Shown here one piece after another: positions 23,701 through 35,119 of a stretch of 64,000 bases of DNA. The stretch covers positions 1 through 64,000 of the forward strand of contig MU621119.1 in NCBI GenBank assembly GCA_025399215.1. Reading direction: 5' to 3'. Origin of the DNA: Globomyces pollinis-pini. Taxonomy: Eukaryota > Chytridiomycota > Chytridiomycetes > Rhizophydiales > Globomycetaceae. The notes under the pieces are model-generated. The model searched no databases, was not told where the DNA came from, and saw nothing but the letters and a program-made list of their open reading frames with translations. Both the position numbers and the translations under genes were made by a program. Position 1 is the first letter of the stretch. Every line of letters starts with the position of its first letter.

Positions 23701-26700
23701 AAGGTAATAATAGTAGTATTAAATCATTAGCTACCTGTTAGTCAATTAGACGCTGAAAAAGTCAAAAATGTTCACGTGGGGAAAAATAGATTACGAACAC
23801 TCGAAGAATTGGAAAACTTTGTAAATTTAGAGGCAATTATATCCGATGTATATTTACTTACACTAATGAATCAGGAAAATCAACTGGAAGAATTAAACTT
23901 GAAAGATTTGAAGCATTTGAAAGCTCTATCTGTGGCATCTAACCAATTGACAGAATTGGGAGTAACCTTTTTCAAAAACTAAACAAAATTAGGGATTAAG
24001 CATCAAGTTACAATATTTGAATGCAAGTGCAAATAAGTTTACAACACTAAAAGGTATTGAGTCAGCCCCAAACTTACGAATTCTTATTCTCTCAAACTCT
24101 CTCATGAAAGATTTCAATGGTATCAGCTATTTGACTAGTTTACTCTATCTTGATATATCATGTTCAAATCTTGGGGAATCTTGTATCCGAGAGCTCGAAA
24201 ACTTGACAATTTTACAATACTTAAATGTATCTTCAAATGTTTTTAGAGCGATTCCTGAAATCCCAATTGGAGGAATGTACGAAATGCAATTTGCGAAAAA
24301 TATATTGCCAAGCATTCAACGTGGAACGTGGTTGTTTAATCTCAGAGTCCTAGGACTACAGGAAAATTTAATTACAGATGTCCAACCTCTAGCTCTTTGT
24401 CCTTACTTGCGAGAATTGGACTTGAGTGTCAATCAAATTAGGCGTAAATACCTATTTAATAATGATGTGTAGATATTGACAGCATATATAATATTGGTGT
24501 ATGTCAGAAATTGGAAATCTTGAATTTAAATGGAAACCCAGTTTGTTCTGATCCAATGTTTAAATTAACTATTGGTGCCCTATTTCCCAATCTAAAGGTA
24601 TGCTTTTCCAAAGAGACAATAATATTTGTCTAGGTTTTAAATGAGGCCACGATTGAATGGAATCATTACAAAGTTCGAAGAAACTTTATCATTTTAAATC
24701 TGTTTAAACGAGTGAAGCTGTATCTAAAAGTGAAGAAACATATTGATTTTTATGTTGAAGATTGGACAGAGTAATGATTATTTAACTAACAAGATAGTGA
24801 ATTTGAAAATATGGAGATTTGGAGACATTTTACAGAAAACAAAGATCAGGTAAACTTATTTGAAAATATATAAACTATTTAGATGATAAGAAATCATATG
24901 GGAAAATATTTCCCTCCATATCTCAAATATTTAACATGTCGATCATCAACATCAACAATGGATCCAACAGTCAACCTTCAGTTCCAAGAACGACGGTTGT
25001 TTTGGTTGGGTGACGCAATTACTGATGTAATGGCGGATGCGAATAAAATGGTTGTACCAACATGGTATGATTACACCAAGATCTTATCATAGGGACGGAT
25101 CAATGGTGTACTTTTCTGGTCAATTAAAACACTACATCAACGTTTGTTACATCACTTATGTTCAAAGCATATGGAGGATGAAAATGCAGAAAAAGAAATA
25201 TCTCGGCATTCGTCAAAGTAATCTAGTGCCTTAACAGAATATTTAGAAATTATTAAAATCCAGCAATGTTGGAGAAACTATGCAGCATGTATTCTTCCCA
25301 AAATCGAGTTGGCACAGCTGAAACTCCGTAGAAAAGAGTTAAACGGAGTAATAATGATCCAAAAACATTGGCGAGGTAACTGATAAAAATAATTAACTGG
25401 TAGGTTTGGTTGTAAGAAGAAAAGAGCGAGAGAGAATCAAACGGGAAGAAGAGGAGGCTGCGGCATTAAGAGAAGAAGCAGAGTTGATCGCAATCAATCA
25501 CCTGAAATCTGTTGCCGAATTACCTGATGTTCTCTTGGATCATGAACTGGAATTAGAAAAAACCAGAACAGAAATCGATAAATGGTTAGCAGAGGATGAA
25601 ACAAATCATTTTGATCAACGAATGGAAAAATATTTAGCGAATGAATCATTAATACATTACCCTGGGTCGTCACGTAAAAAACAAGTCAAGAAACCTGTTG
25701 CGAAAAAGAAAAAGATTATTGGAAAAACAGACGAAGATGATTTAATATTAGATCAAATTGTTGTTGTTCGAAAAAATGATGGTGCAGAAGGTCGTCAGTT
25801 TGCATTAACATTTGAATCTACATCATCGGAAATTCCGTCGTCTGGTGGTGATTCTGATAGTGATACAGAAGAATTAGATAGACCCATATCGCCAACAACA
25901 GTTGATTTGAACCATACAGTAAAGCTTGCCAAGGAACGAAATGACATTATGAAAAAAATGAATCGAGATGTATTCAATAATAGTTAATGTTAGTTTGCCA
26001 GCTCTTTGGCGTCTGAAGATGGCGAACTTCGAGATCAGTCCCGAGCATCGAAATATTTCAAGACTTTAAAGCCTGGCCAAGTTTATATCGAAGCCCCATT
26101 TGATATTACAAGAGTAGAAGTGGATCATTCAGTTTGGGAAAGTGCTGTATCTCATACTGGCTCATTGGGAAGTGTCAATACAAATCAATTACTGCAAAAT
26201 CCATTTCTGGAGAAGGTAATTGGTAGCAACATTTCCTAACTTTAGTTATCCCAAAGTGAAGCTCACTACAGTGCTTCTCAAGCAAGAAGTCAGGGATCTG
26301 TAATGGATAACACTAGTATCGATTCTTCTAGTCAATATACTCGAGAATCCCGGCCAGTAGGAAGGTATGTGATAGCATTCTTTAATTTCGATAGAACTAA
26401 ATATGACAAGAATAATCCAAATAAACCAACAAATTCAGAAGAAATCCATTATGATGTTTATGATATTAATGGCAGATACATCAAGAAAAGTGAACGAAAG
26501 GCAAAGTATGAAGAAAAGCGACGGTATTATAAGGAATCTATGGGACCTCTTGAAGCTATCGAAGAGTTTGAGGAGATGGTCCATGAAGATTTGTATGTAC
26601 TGGAGCAAAAAAAAGGTATCAGATAACTATGTATATAACTTGAAAGCAAATGCATTAAGGGAGTTTGAAGAAGAGTATATGAAATCCAAAACCTCTATTC

Positions 26701-27211
26701 CAGATGTTGACCTGAAATCAAAATTGATTGGACAAAAACCAGCAGAAGAAAAGCCGAAAAGCAAGTACATATTTGAATGGGATATTCATCCTGGACAGGT
26801 GGCCAAAAAGTTTAAGGTAAAATCAATGTTTTGATTGTACTGTAGGCCGAGAAACCATCAGCACCAATTGTTCCACTAAAGTCCTTTGAATACCGAGGGT
26901 CTGGAGCTGAACCAAAAATAGGGAATTATTGCAGTACAGTAAAAGCTAGAGTATCTCTTAATTTCTAGGAAGCCAAATTTGCACCACCGATCACGTTATT
27001 GATAAACAATTACGTGACATCAAAGTTTCTCAAACCTCCAGTTCCGCACGTAGATCCCAATACGATCCATAGATTAGAGAAGCCAATAAAGGAACCAACG
27101 GGAGAATACACCAGTATGTTGAATCTAATCCCATCACAAATCAAACGGCCTGAATATGGATCTTACGTATTAAATGGATATCATCCCCTTCCCTCTATAA
27201 ATAATAAATAA
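20707..27211 (+). CDS. LRRIQ1: LRRIQ1-like leucine-rich-repeat and IQ protein (ciliary)
   Basis: A 6.5-kb gene of 25 short-intron exons: 20707-20784, 20813-20920, 20952-21270, 21300-21413, 21444-21638, 21668-22559, 22585-22642, 22670-22710, 22743-23703, 23731-23847, 23875-23961, 23993-24443, 24473-24597, 24634-24770, 24798-24849, 24883-25064, 25093-25217, 25238-25375, 25404-25969, 25994-26215, 26246-26364, 26395-26615, 26647-26816, 26846-26938, 26969-27211; 1,937 residues. An acidic N-terminus and long charged/coiled-coil region precede leucine-rich repeats (LEELNLKDLKHLKALSVASN, LRILILSNS, LLYLDIS, LQYLNVSSN, LRELDLSVNQI, LEILNLNGNP), then IQ motifs (QSIWRMKMQKKKY, IQQCWRNYA, IQKHWRGLVVRRK) and a Lys/Glu tail. 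LRRIQ1 homologues occur with cilia; calmodulin binding is expected. Two 3n introns (23848-23874, 26365-26394) are open in frame and less certain. Confidence 0.8.
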
Positions 27212-27440
27212 ATGATAATAGTGTTGCAATATTAATTTTTGTACAACTCGAAACAAGAAAGCACTGGTACGATCAAGACCATCTATTCATACAATTTATT
27301 TATAACATTTCTTATAAAGACCCTTCTAACTAATTACATTTTTTTGTGATGTAAATTCAAGTTGAAACACTTTGTAAAACAAAGGGTTCGGGGCCAAGTG
27401 GCTTGACCTTTTAAAGCTTTCTGGAATCCAATTTTCAATC

Positions 27441-28115
27441 ATGGATTTCAATAGAGTTAAAGAATCTTCAGTAAAATTCGGAAGATGGTTGGTTAAAACC
27501 GCAAAGAACGACCCAATTTTTACAACGGTAACAGTCCTAGTATACCTGTGTTTCTGCTTTGAAATCACTGCTGTGTCAGGGAATTGGTTGTCTTACACTA
27601 TCAACAATAAGGGAAAAGAAGGCCATTTTAAAATTGGACTGTTTAATTCTGCTGTTAATATGGGAAATGGAGACCAATGGGCAGTTTATTCTCATTCCGC
27701 TTGTGTTGCTGATGCTAAAAATGACCCAGAGAATCAATTGGCCATTTGTAATGCCAGGCTTACCAATGGAATCCTGCTCATCTTTGCTGATTTGATCATG
27801 GGTGTTGTTGCTTTCCTTCTTTCTGTCATGATTTCCAAGAGACTACTAGATTTCAGATTTAGACAAGCCAAAGTCATGGTTTTGGTAGGACTAGCTGTAT
27901 CTTCCATTATCAATTTCATATGCATGGTGGTTGGTGTTGTTACTATTCACCGTATTGTCTATGAAAATTACAATACCACCATTTATGGTGTTGGATTCAA
28001 CTTTTCAGTTATTTGTTGGGTAATAGAAATGCTACTCGTGCCAGCCATATATTTTCTGGTGGACGAAGAAGGGGACATTTACGAAGTTCCTATCATTAGC
28101 TCTTATAAAGATTAG
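27441..28115 (+). CDS. Four-helix membrane protein, claudin/Sur7-like layout
   Basis: Single-exon gene of 224 residues. Four transmembrane segments: around residues 28-48 (FTTVTVLVYLCFCFEIT), 114-134 (LLIFADLIMGVVAFLLSVMI), 146-170 (VMVLVGLAVSSIINFICMVV) and 188-210 (FSVICWVIEMLLVPAIYFL). The first loop is long (about 65 residues) with two cysteines (SACVADA, AICNA) and polar residues, as in tetraspan claudin/Sur7 proteins, but the defining motifs are not evident so I give no family. N-terminus and C-terminus are cytoplasmic and charged. The ATG at 27441 is the only one in frame before the first helix. It could have a role in plasma membrane or cell-wall organisation. Confidence 0.6.
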   Translation: MDFNRVKESSVKFGRWLVKTAKNDPIFTTVTVLVYLCFCFEITAVSGNWLSYTINNKGKEGHFKIGLFNSAVNMGNGDQWAVYSHSACVADAKNDPENQLAICNARLTNGILLIFADLIMGVVAFLLSVMISKRLLDFRFRQAKVMVLVGLAVSSIINFICMVVGVVTIHRIVYENYNTTIYGVGFNFSVICWVIEMLLVPAIYFLVDEEGDIYEVPIISSYKD

Positions 28116-28701
28116 ACCAATAATAAATTGAAGACTTTTTTATTCCTTTAAGTCTGGTAAATATTTGATTATAGCTTATTTTGAAGTTGAGTATTTACAT
28201 ATCATTCAATTCACGTATACCACACGAAATCTGGTAGAAGGGAACAGACTTAACATTTGAAGCAATTTATCAATAATTATATTACATAATACTCTATAGA
28301 TAACCACATTTAACAACCTTGCAATTGATTATGGCCTTGCAGTCAATTCTTCCAATTTGGATCGATTTAATTCAAAGCCTCAAACGAGCCAAAAGCTAAA
28401 AAGTGTCCATGAGATTTATCCAGCCTTTCTTACTGTTTAAAACCCTTCATATCAACTATTCGTTTCTAAGTTTAATAATAGAAGTATCGACTCTTTACTG
28501 TCTTCAAAAATCCAAGAAAATCCATTTAAATTCGCGTGTAAAACCTGGTATTTCTTCTTAAATTACATGTATTAAGACCATTATCAACTCAGTTCGAATC
28601 CCTTCAACTCTTTTTGGTTGCGGTCAACCACATTGTTACTTTAAAACGCCTCGAATTCTCATTAAAAAAAAAGCCTTCAAAATCTCATTTTACAATTACT
28701 A
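28116..28701. other. Intergenic, nothing recognised
   Basis: About 585 bases of AT-rich sequence between two same-strand genes. A GTTCGAATCC-like T-loop near 28593 has no matching tRNA arms. Presumably 3' UTR plus promoter. Confidence 0.5.
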
Positions 28702-30071
28702 ATGGCAGACATGGAAAACACAGAAAAATCACAAGTGAATACTGTAGAACAAAAGTATTTGAATTAGATTCCTTAACCGATTAGAGTCATCGATCGTTCC
28801 GGTTCTCTAGAACAATTTGAAAAGGATAAAGCTGAAAATTTAGCTCAAAAACAATTGGAAGCTGAACAATTATTAAAGGAACAAGAAGCTGCTGCTTTTG
28901 AGAAAGCTAGAGTTTTAAAGGAAATTAGGGATGCCGAAGAACAGCAGAAACGATTGGCTGCTGAGGAATTACAAAAGCAACAAGAAATTGAAAGAGCTGA
29001 AAAATTAAGAAAGCAACAAGAAGAAATGAATGCATTTGAAGCTCAAAAACAGGAATTGCAAAAACAAAAAGAATTAGAAAATCAACGTATATTGAAAGAA
29101 CAAGAAGAAGCTGCATTTGAAAAAGCAAGAGTCTTGAAAGAAATCCGGGAAGCAGAAGAAAAGGCTAAACGTGAAGCAGAAGAGTTACAAAAACAGCAAC
29201 AAGAAGAAGAACGTAATCGCCATTTGGCAAAACAATCAAATAGTATTGAAGAATTTGAAGAGAACTTACGTATCAAGGTTGGCTACCTTTTTCCAAATAC
29301 TAATTTTATTAGAGAATGCCCGAAGAAGAGCGAAAAGCTTATTTAGCAGAAAAGGCTGCCAAGAAAGCGGAAGAAGATAGAATTAAACGAGAAGAGGAAG
29401 AGCGTATTGCGGCTGAAAAGAAAGCAGAGGAAGAACGTATCCGGATCGAACAAGAAAGAATTGCTGCAGAAAAGCTGGCTGAAGAGCAACGTATTGCAGC
29501 AGAAAAGAAAGCAGAAGAAGAGAGAATCGCAGCATTGAAAAAAGCTGAAGAAGACAAGATTGCTGCAGAGAAAAAAGCCGAAGAAGATAGAATTGCTAAA
29601 GAAAAGGAAGCCGAAGAACAGCGTATTGCAGCAGCTAAAAAGGCTGAAGACGAAAAGATTGCGAGGGAGAAACAAGCGGAGGAAGAAAAGCTTGCATCAC
29701 AAAAAAAGGCCGAAGAAGAAAAGCGAATTGCAGACGAGCAGAAAAGTGTCGCAGCATCCCAAGAGTTTAAAAAAAGCCAAACTGATTTTGTGCCTTTAGA
29801 ACTTTCTCTTCCAATCGAATCAGACTCTCTACAAGTAGGGTCTCTGAAGCATGCCGAAATGGAGGCCGATAGTTTGTTGAGAGAAGCTACCAGGCGTATC
29901 CAAGAACAAGAATCATCACCACCACCTGTTGAAGAGAAGAAGGAAGAAGTTGACATTCCTAAAGTTATTGAAGCGCCTGTTGAAAAACCTGTGGAAACCC
30001 CTGCTGCTCCCCAAACGCAACCTGTCACCACAAAACCAGAAAAAGCTGGTTGTCAATGCACAATATTATAA
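28702..30071 (+). CDS. Coiled-coil protein with CaaX prenylation box
   Basis: Exons 28702-28754, 28785-29277, 29313-30071 (introns 30, 35 nt), 434 residues. Residues about 30-300 are an almost uninterrupted Ala/Glu/Lys/Arg coiled coil with near-repeats of EKARVLKEIREAEE and AEEERIAAEKKAEEE. A Ser-containing linker (SQTDFVPLELSLPIESDS) and a Pro/Glu-rich stretch follow. The protein ends CQCTIL, a CaaX box whose last Leu favours geranylgeranyl transfer, and the Cys two before could be palmitoylated, so the protein should be anchored to a membrane by its C-terminus. I do not recognise a family. A 35-nt intron sits in the middle of the coiled coil. The long antisense open frames here are artefacts of the repetitive composition. 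Confidence 0.75.
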
Positions 30072-30202
30072 ATATACATACTTTGCAATTAAAATAGGTA
30101 GTTTAAAATGTCGTTTTTTTAGTGGGTAACTGACTTACAGTAATTATGCTCTCTTAATAACCAATTCAACTGCAATTCAAAAATTCAAAATTTTATTTGG
30201 TT

Positions 30203-30619
30203 TTAAATGGTTACCAATTGGAAGGATTCAACACGATCTTTGTAACGTGTCACCAAACTATTGACAGGTTGACGAATTTCAAACAAAGCAGGAGTACCAC
30301 CCAATCTTGTATTTGGACTGCAGTCATCACTGAAGAAAAAGAAGACACCTGTGTTTGCTGAAAGTTCAGTGGCATAAGTAAATGCTTCACCAGGATTGAG
30401 ACGTACAGACCAACATGATTCCCTGGTAGACCCACGTCCAGCACGAATGATTCGACCTTCAGTTGTGTTCAAAGCAGCAAATTTAAAACTATTTACGCTT
30501 TTATTGATGAAAGCTTGATTTCTTGCTTCAGGGGCGGAGCCGTAAATGTTTGCATTTACTGTCAATAGTAGACCACTGATAATAGCCAACAAGTTCATTT
30601 GGTATATCGATATTGCCAA
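30203..30619 (-). CDS. Small secreted protein, tandem copy A
   Basis: 138 residues (131 if the ATG at 30597 is used, which gives the better signal peptide: LLAIISGLLLTVNA). The mature part is paralogous to the gene about 160 bases upstream on the same strand: shared order FKFAALNTTEGRII, then a Cys, RLNPGEAFTYATELS, VFFFFSDDCSPN, RLGGTPALFE. Two cysteines are conserved in both copies and could form a disulfide. No transmembrane helix or GPI signal. I do not recognise the family; it looks like a small single-domain beta-rich extracellular protein. Confidence 0.7.
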   Translation of the reverse strand: MAISIYQMNLLAIISGLLLTVNANIYGSAPEARNQAFINKSVNSFKFAALNTTEGRIIRAGRGSTRESCWSVRLNPGEAFTYATELSANTGVFFFFSDDCSPNTRLGGTPALFEIRQPVNSLVTRYKDRVESFQLVTI

Positions 30620-30783
30620 GACATGTATGTGTTTTTATAGCATGGTTCAAACATTGTGGAGTCTTGGGTCCATTAGCCATGATATCTGAGTGGTTTGGTG
30701 GCATACCAAGAAGCCATTACGAAAAGGAACCTCAAATCAAAACCTCAAGCTGTGTCAATTAAGGGAAGATAAGTTTATATTTC

Positions 30784-31212
30784 TTAAGATACTTCTACCA
30801 CTCTGAATGAGTAAACTCCGTCCTTTGTTTTAGCAACAAGAGCACTGACAGGAGCAGGAGCTTCATAAATTGGTGGAGTACCACCGAGACGACCATTTGC
30901 TGGACAATCATCATCCAAGAAAAAGAAAATACCAGCACCAATGGAAAGTGTTAGAACATGACTAAGACCTTCACCTTCATTCAATCTGATGTTGTAACAT
31001 TCAGTACTGGTACCACCACTGGTGTACAGGATTCTACCTTGTGTAGTGTTCACAGCTGCAAATTTGTAGAATTGATCTGGTCCCTTGTTGACAAATTTAG
31101 CTTGTGGAGAACCACTTTGTTTGAATCCCAAATCAGATGAGAAAGGTGCGGATCCAGTCACGATAGCTTGTGCTAAAGAGAAACTGGAGACAAGTAAAGA
31201 GAAGACTTTCAT
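30784..31212 (-). CDS. Small secreted protein, tandem copy B
   Basis: 142 residues with a clear signal peptide (VFSLLVSSFSLAQA, cleavage probably after AQA). Shares with copy A the sequence pattern YKFAAVNTTQGRILY, a Cys in TECYNIRLNEGEG, IFFFLDDDCPAN, RLGGTPPIYE, VSALVAKTKDGVYSFRV. The second cysteine lies in the same DDC context. The two copies differ mainly in the first 30 mature residues. Probably a recent local duplication of a secreted, possibly surface or effector-type, protein; no family recognised. The upstream region to the next gene on the other strand is about 370 bases. Confidence 0.72.
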   Translation of the reverse strand: MKVFSLLVSSFSLAQAIVTGSAPFSSDLGFKQSGSPQAKFVNKGPDQFYKFAAVNTTQGRILYTSGGTSTECYNIRLNEGEGLSHVLTLSIGAGIFFFLDDDCPANGRLGGTPPIYEAPAPVSALVAKTKDGVYSFRVVEVS

Positions 31213-31582
31213 TAGTTGTTTACTGTGTCTGAAATGATTGCGTATTTAAGTAAATTGTTGGGTTCAAATTCATTCATCCACGCTGACACCATTTATGGGT
31301 GTGGATGAAATCCGGGTTCGTGGAGAAAGAGTTTCTCAATGCCTCCATAGATAATATCATATCCATAATCGATTGTGATTTTACCATGATTGTGTGTTAT
31401 TGCTATTCACAATCAGTCGCGTTTTACTTTAGCTAGTAGTCATTGTTCATGCAATATCTTGTCCAGATCGTCCTACGATTATCTTGTAAGATTTGAGAAA
31501 CTATTAGATTTCGATGAATTCAATCGTTGAGGTTTTTAAATGAGGTCCAAAAGTTTTTATGATTTTTCACCAATTATAGAGG
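31213..31582. other. Intergenic, divergent promoter region
   Basis: About 370 bases between the secreted protein (leftward) and glyoxalase II (rightward). No coding pattern; likely both promoters. Confidence 0.5.
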
Positions 31583-32390
31583 ATGAAAGTAACACCAATA
31601 TCGATTTTCAAGGATAATTACTCATATCTACTACAATGTACAAAGACTAATACTTCTGCAATTGTGGACCCTGCTGTTCCAAAGTCAGTATTGGAGGCTA
31701 TTGGAACTATTAAACCAAATGCTCTTTTTACCACTGTATGTTCCAAAATATTGACCTAAATTAGCATCATCATTATGATCACAGTGCTGGGAATCAATTG
31801 ATTGCTCAAACGCTTCCTGGGATTACTGTTTATGGTGGTGATGACAGAATTCCAGAATTAACAGTTAAATTGTCACACAAGCAATCTTTCAAACTAGGAG
31901 AGTTGGATGTTACTGCATTAGTTACCCCTGGACATACAATGGGGTCAGTTTCATATTATGTTGTAGATCCATCAACAAATGAATCGGTTGTATTTACTGG
32001 TGATACTCTATTCATTGGAGGGTATATCTTTATTTTTTTATTGAACCAAATAGGTGTGGGAGATTCTTTGAAGGAACAAAGGAAAACATGTTTGAATCGT
32101 TGATTAGTATATTGGGAACATTACCTGATTCAACTAAAGTATATTGTGGACATGAATATACCACATCTAATCTACAGTTTGGGATATCTGTTGAACCAAA
32201 CAATCAATCCATACAAAACAAGTTAAAGTGGAGTCAAACAGTGGATCAAACCATTCCGTCCACAATTGAAGATGAGAAGAAGACTAACGTGTTTATGAGA
32301 GTCAACGAACCGGAACTTTTGGACAAGTTCAAACAGCCAAATGGTATTGAATTGATGGGACTACTTCGGGAAATGAAGAACAATTTCTAA
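31583..32390 (+). CDS. GLO2: Glyoxalase II (hydroxyacylglutathione hydrolase)
   Basis: Exons 31583-31735, 31765-32021, 32054-32390 (introns 29 and 32 nt), 248 residues, normal for GLO2. Metallo-beta-lactamase fold: DNYSYLL near the N-terminus, the binuclear metal motif TTHHHYDHSAGN (usual form THHHxDHxGGN), TPGHTMGSVSYY, FTGDTLFIGGCGRFFEG, and YCGHEYTTSNL late in the protein. It hydrolyses S-D-lactoylglutathione to D-lactate and glutathione, the second step of methylglyoxal detoxification. The first intron splits the metal motif directly before its histidines. All metal ligands are present. No mitochondrial presequence. Confidence 0.93.
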
Positions 32391-32506
32391 CAACCGTGTC
32401 CTAATATAAATTGCTTTATATACACTTTGAATGTCAACTTTATCATCACTTGCATTGAATTATCCCATTTTCACGTCTCGAATAATTTTTTTTTTGAATT
32501 CACACA

Positions 32507-33340
32507 ATGAATCAATTTAGACGATTTACCACCAAAGTTCTTCAACAAAAACCATATTCAACTACTAATGCAACTGCTGCTCAAATAGATTCGAATCCTG
32601 TTCCCGGAATTCATGTTGGGATACTACTTACCAGAAAACCAATGATCTTAAAACAACTGTCTGAATTCTCAACTTCATATCTTCAATTCAAACAATCACA
32701 AAAATTGGATGAAGCTCGACCATTTGAATCCGAATTTTACTTCAAAAGAGGAACAACAGCAGAATCTCGTTGGTTAAATGTACAAAAACTCAATACCAAT
32801 AAACATGTACCAGTATTACAACCAGCCGAAATCGATTTGGTTCATCTTGATAAAAAAGTCAGTCAATTACAATTTGAGGATCATCCTCAAAGTTTGAATC
32901 GAAAAATGGATTTGGATTTATATTTATGTATCAAAAATCATGAAGGAGATTGGATATTCCCAAGCAGTCATGTTTTACAATCAGAATTGCTACATGAGGT
33001 ATGATTTTCCATTGGACTATATAATCCTCCTCTTTTTCAATTTTACTCACAATAAATTTATATTAATTTTGTTTAGGCATGTCAGAATCGAGTAAAGGAT
33101 TTACTAGGTTCAAAAATCCATTATTGGGTTGTTGGAAAAACTCCGATTGGACTATCAGAAACTAAAAATGAAAAGGTATTCCAACATAGTTTAATGAAAT
33201 AGATTTTTTACATGAAAACTCATATTTTGGCTGGTAGTATTAAATCAGATTTGAATCATGCTTGGTGGACCAAAGAGGAATGCGCTCAAAATATGAAATC
33301 AGACTATTACAAAAGTGTTTGTGATATGTTAATTGAATAA
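32507..33340 (+). CDS. MRPL46: Mitochondrial ribosomal protein L46
   Basis: Exons 32507-32998, 33077-33175, 33203-33340 (introns 78 and 27 nt), 242 residues. The N-terminus is a mitochondrial presequence (MNQFRRFTTKVLQQKPYST). The body has the mL46 features: a block of RPFESEFYFKRGTTAESRW, DLYLCIKNHEGDWIFPSSHV (Nudix-like fold), and ILAGSIKSDLNHAWWTKEEC at the C-terminus. It is a structural protein of the large mitochondrial ribosomal subunit. The 78-nt first intron is the longest found in the window; it still ends with a TTTGTTTAG acceptor. Converges on the RCC2 gene with an 84-base gap. Confidence 0.88.
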
Positions 33341-33424
33341 GATATAACAAAACATATTCTTAATAAATGTCGTTCAGAAGGTTTTGAAAGGTTAATTTAT
33401 TTGCAATCAAATTGAAGTCATAGA

Positions 33425-35119
33425 TTATTCGTCCACTTTGGTAACCTTACCAACCTTTTCACTAGTGTCTGTAGCTTTTCGTTTGGCAGTGGTCTTCTTT
33501 TTACTGTCGTTAAAAGAAAAGAATTAGTAATCAATAGCATACATTTCTTGCACAGGCGCTTCAGTAACAGACTCTCCTAATACTGGTAGTTTTTCAAACT
33601 TAGCATCATCTAACAAATGAGTTGCCTAACTAAACTACCTTTGTCCACAATCAATAGGGTATTTCCTAATCCACAAGCAACTCCCATTACTCTAAAACCT
33701 TCAAGGTCGTCCACTTTCACAGCATTGGTAGCGGATCGTGCCCGGTTAGGACCATGGCCCATTTCCTACAATTAGATAGATTGATTGAGTACTCCATGCA
33801 CACATCCTTGCCCCCATGATATGGTAGATTCTTCAGATAAGGCGAATAAAGATGTCCCACCAGCGGCAATATCAGTAACACTCCACCCACTTAACCCACT
33901 GAAATACTTTGGGTATAACCAAGGTGTACCCTGTCCTCCATCTCCAGAATTCTTCCATTTCCCCTTTCCATTTAGTATTTGTTATTGATTTTACCCAAAG
34001 ATGAAGACTACCACGACCTACTGTTAGGTAGTATTTGTATTACTGTCAATTAACATTCCACAAGTTGGTCCAACGGCTATCCTTTCAACTGGATTGACCC
34101 CTCCAAATCCACTGATCTCTGCAGGCACCATAGTGTCCTTTGGTGGGGATTCGTTCAATCCTAATCTTCCATATCCACAAGAACCTGTTACATTATTTGA
34201 CATCAGCTTTTTACCCCACGAATAAACAGAGCCACCTTGAACCAAGCTAAAGTTTAAAACAGGAGAGTTATACCAGTGAGAATGGTTGGAACCAGATGCA
34301 ACTTGTAAGACTCTCTTTCCAATGCCAGTAATCTCTTTTGGTGGTTGCGGGTTGTATATCATACGATTGGTTGATCCGATATATCTGTATTTGTTAAAAT
34401 AGGCTTATTATTACGAATGATCGGAACCGTCACCCAATTGTCCAAATTCTAAAAAAATCAATTCAACAACTATTACGAGGTGACCCAAATCCAAAGAGTT
34501 TACCATCTTCTGTTAAAACGATGGTAAAGTCAATTCCACAAGATGCAGACACAACCTTTTCTGACTCTAAACCGTCGACTTGAGTGAAAGTCGTAGGATC
34601 TTTGGCTTCAGAGCCAAGGGCTTGCCATAATTTATTGTCTCCTGCTCCAAATACCTTTCCAGATTCTAACATAAGACAACGACAATGAAATATACCAGTA
34701 ACCAAAATGGTATGACCACGACCAGTTGCAGCAAATACAACCTTTTCATCCAATTCAATTTTAAATGGATCGTCACGGGCAATGGTAGAACCATCTCCCA
34801 ATTGACCTTTATCATTTCTTCCAAAAGTGAAAGCATGTCCACCATCTAATGATTAAATTGGAGGAACACGATACCATCTAGTAACACAGCATGAGCACTG
34901 GTGCAATGAGTAAAGACCTTCTGAACATTGATATATGCAGCAGGTCCATACACATGAGGAGATGAGTATTCCATTTCAGCCATTCTACAATTAGAAAGTC
35001 ACAGATCCAAACTTTTCTTTATTTGGAGCACCCTTCCCATTCCTCCTTCCAATCCAGTCCCATGCAGTAGATCCGCAAAATACCAATGCTCCCGTTTTGT
35101 TTTCCAACTCTTCACCCAT
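33425..35119 (-). CDS. RCC2: RCC2-like beta-propeller protein
   Basis: Thirteen exons, on the minus strand: 35013-35119, 34875-34984, 34696-34845, 34477-34665, 34415-34448, 34274-34384, 34215-34246, 34044-34184, 33995-34020, 33793-33963, 33639-33765, 33543-33609, 33425-33503; 447 residues. Introns are 23-39 nt. RCC1-type repeats with the RCC2 pattern: LVFCGSTAWDWIGR at the start, VYGPAAYINVQKV, FTFGRNDKGQLGDGS, VFGAGDNK, LFGFGSP, SVYSWGSCGYGRLG, and STISWG. The C-terminal 40 residues are basic (KKKTTAKRKATD), a likely nuclear signal. RCC2 works in mitosis and Rac/Arf regulation in animals. The exons of 26 and 32 nt are among the shortest here. Confidence 0.85.

Noticed and set aside
23848..23874. 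Treating this 27-base stretch as LRR coding sequence
   Set aside because: It has GT..AG ends, a TAAT branch-like motif and breaks the LRR spacing if kept; an intron is more likely, though the frame is open through it.
28560..28620. T-loop-like GTTCGAATCC suggesting a tRNA
   Set aside because: No matching acceptor, D or anticodon arms within tRNA distance on either strand.
29339..30031. 230-codon open frame on the minus strand opposite the coiled-coil gene
   Set aside because: Arises from the repetitive GAA/GCA codon pattern of the sense strand; Ser/Phe-rich, no start context, no family.
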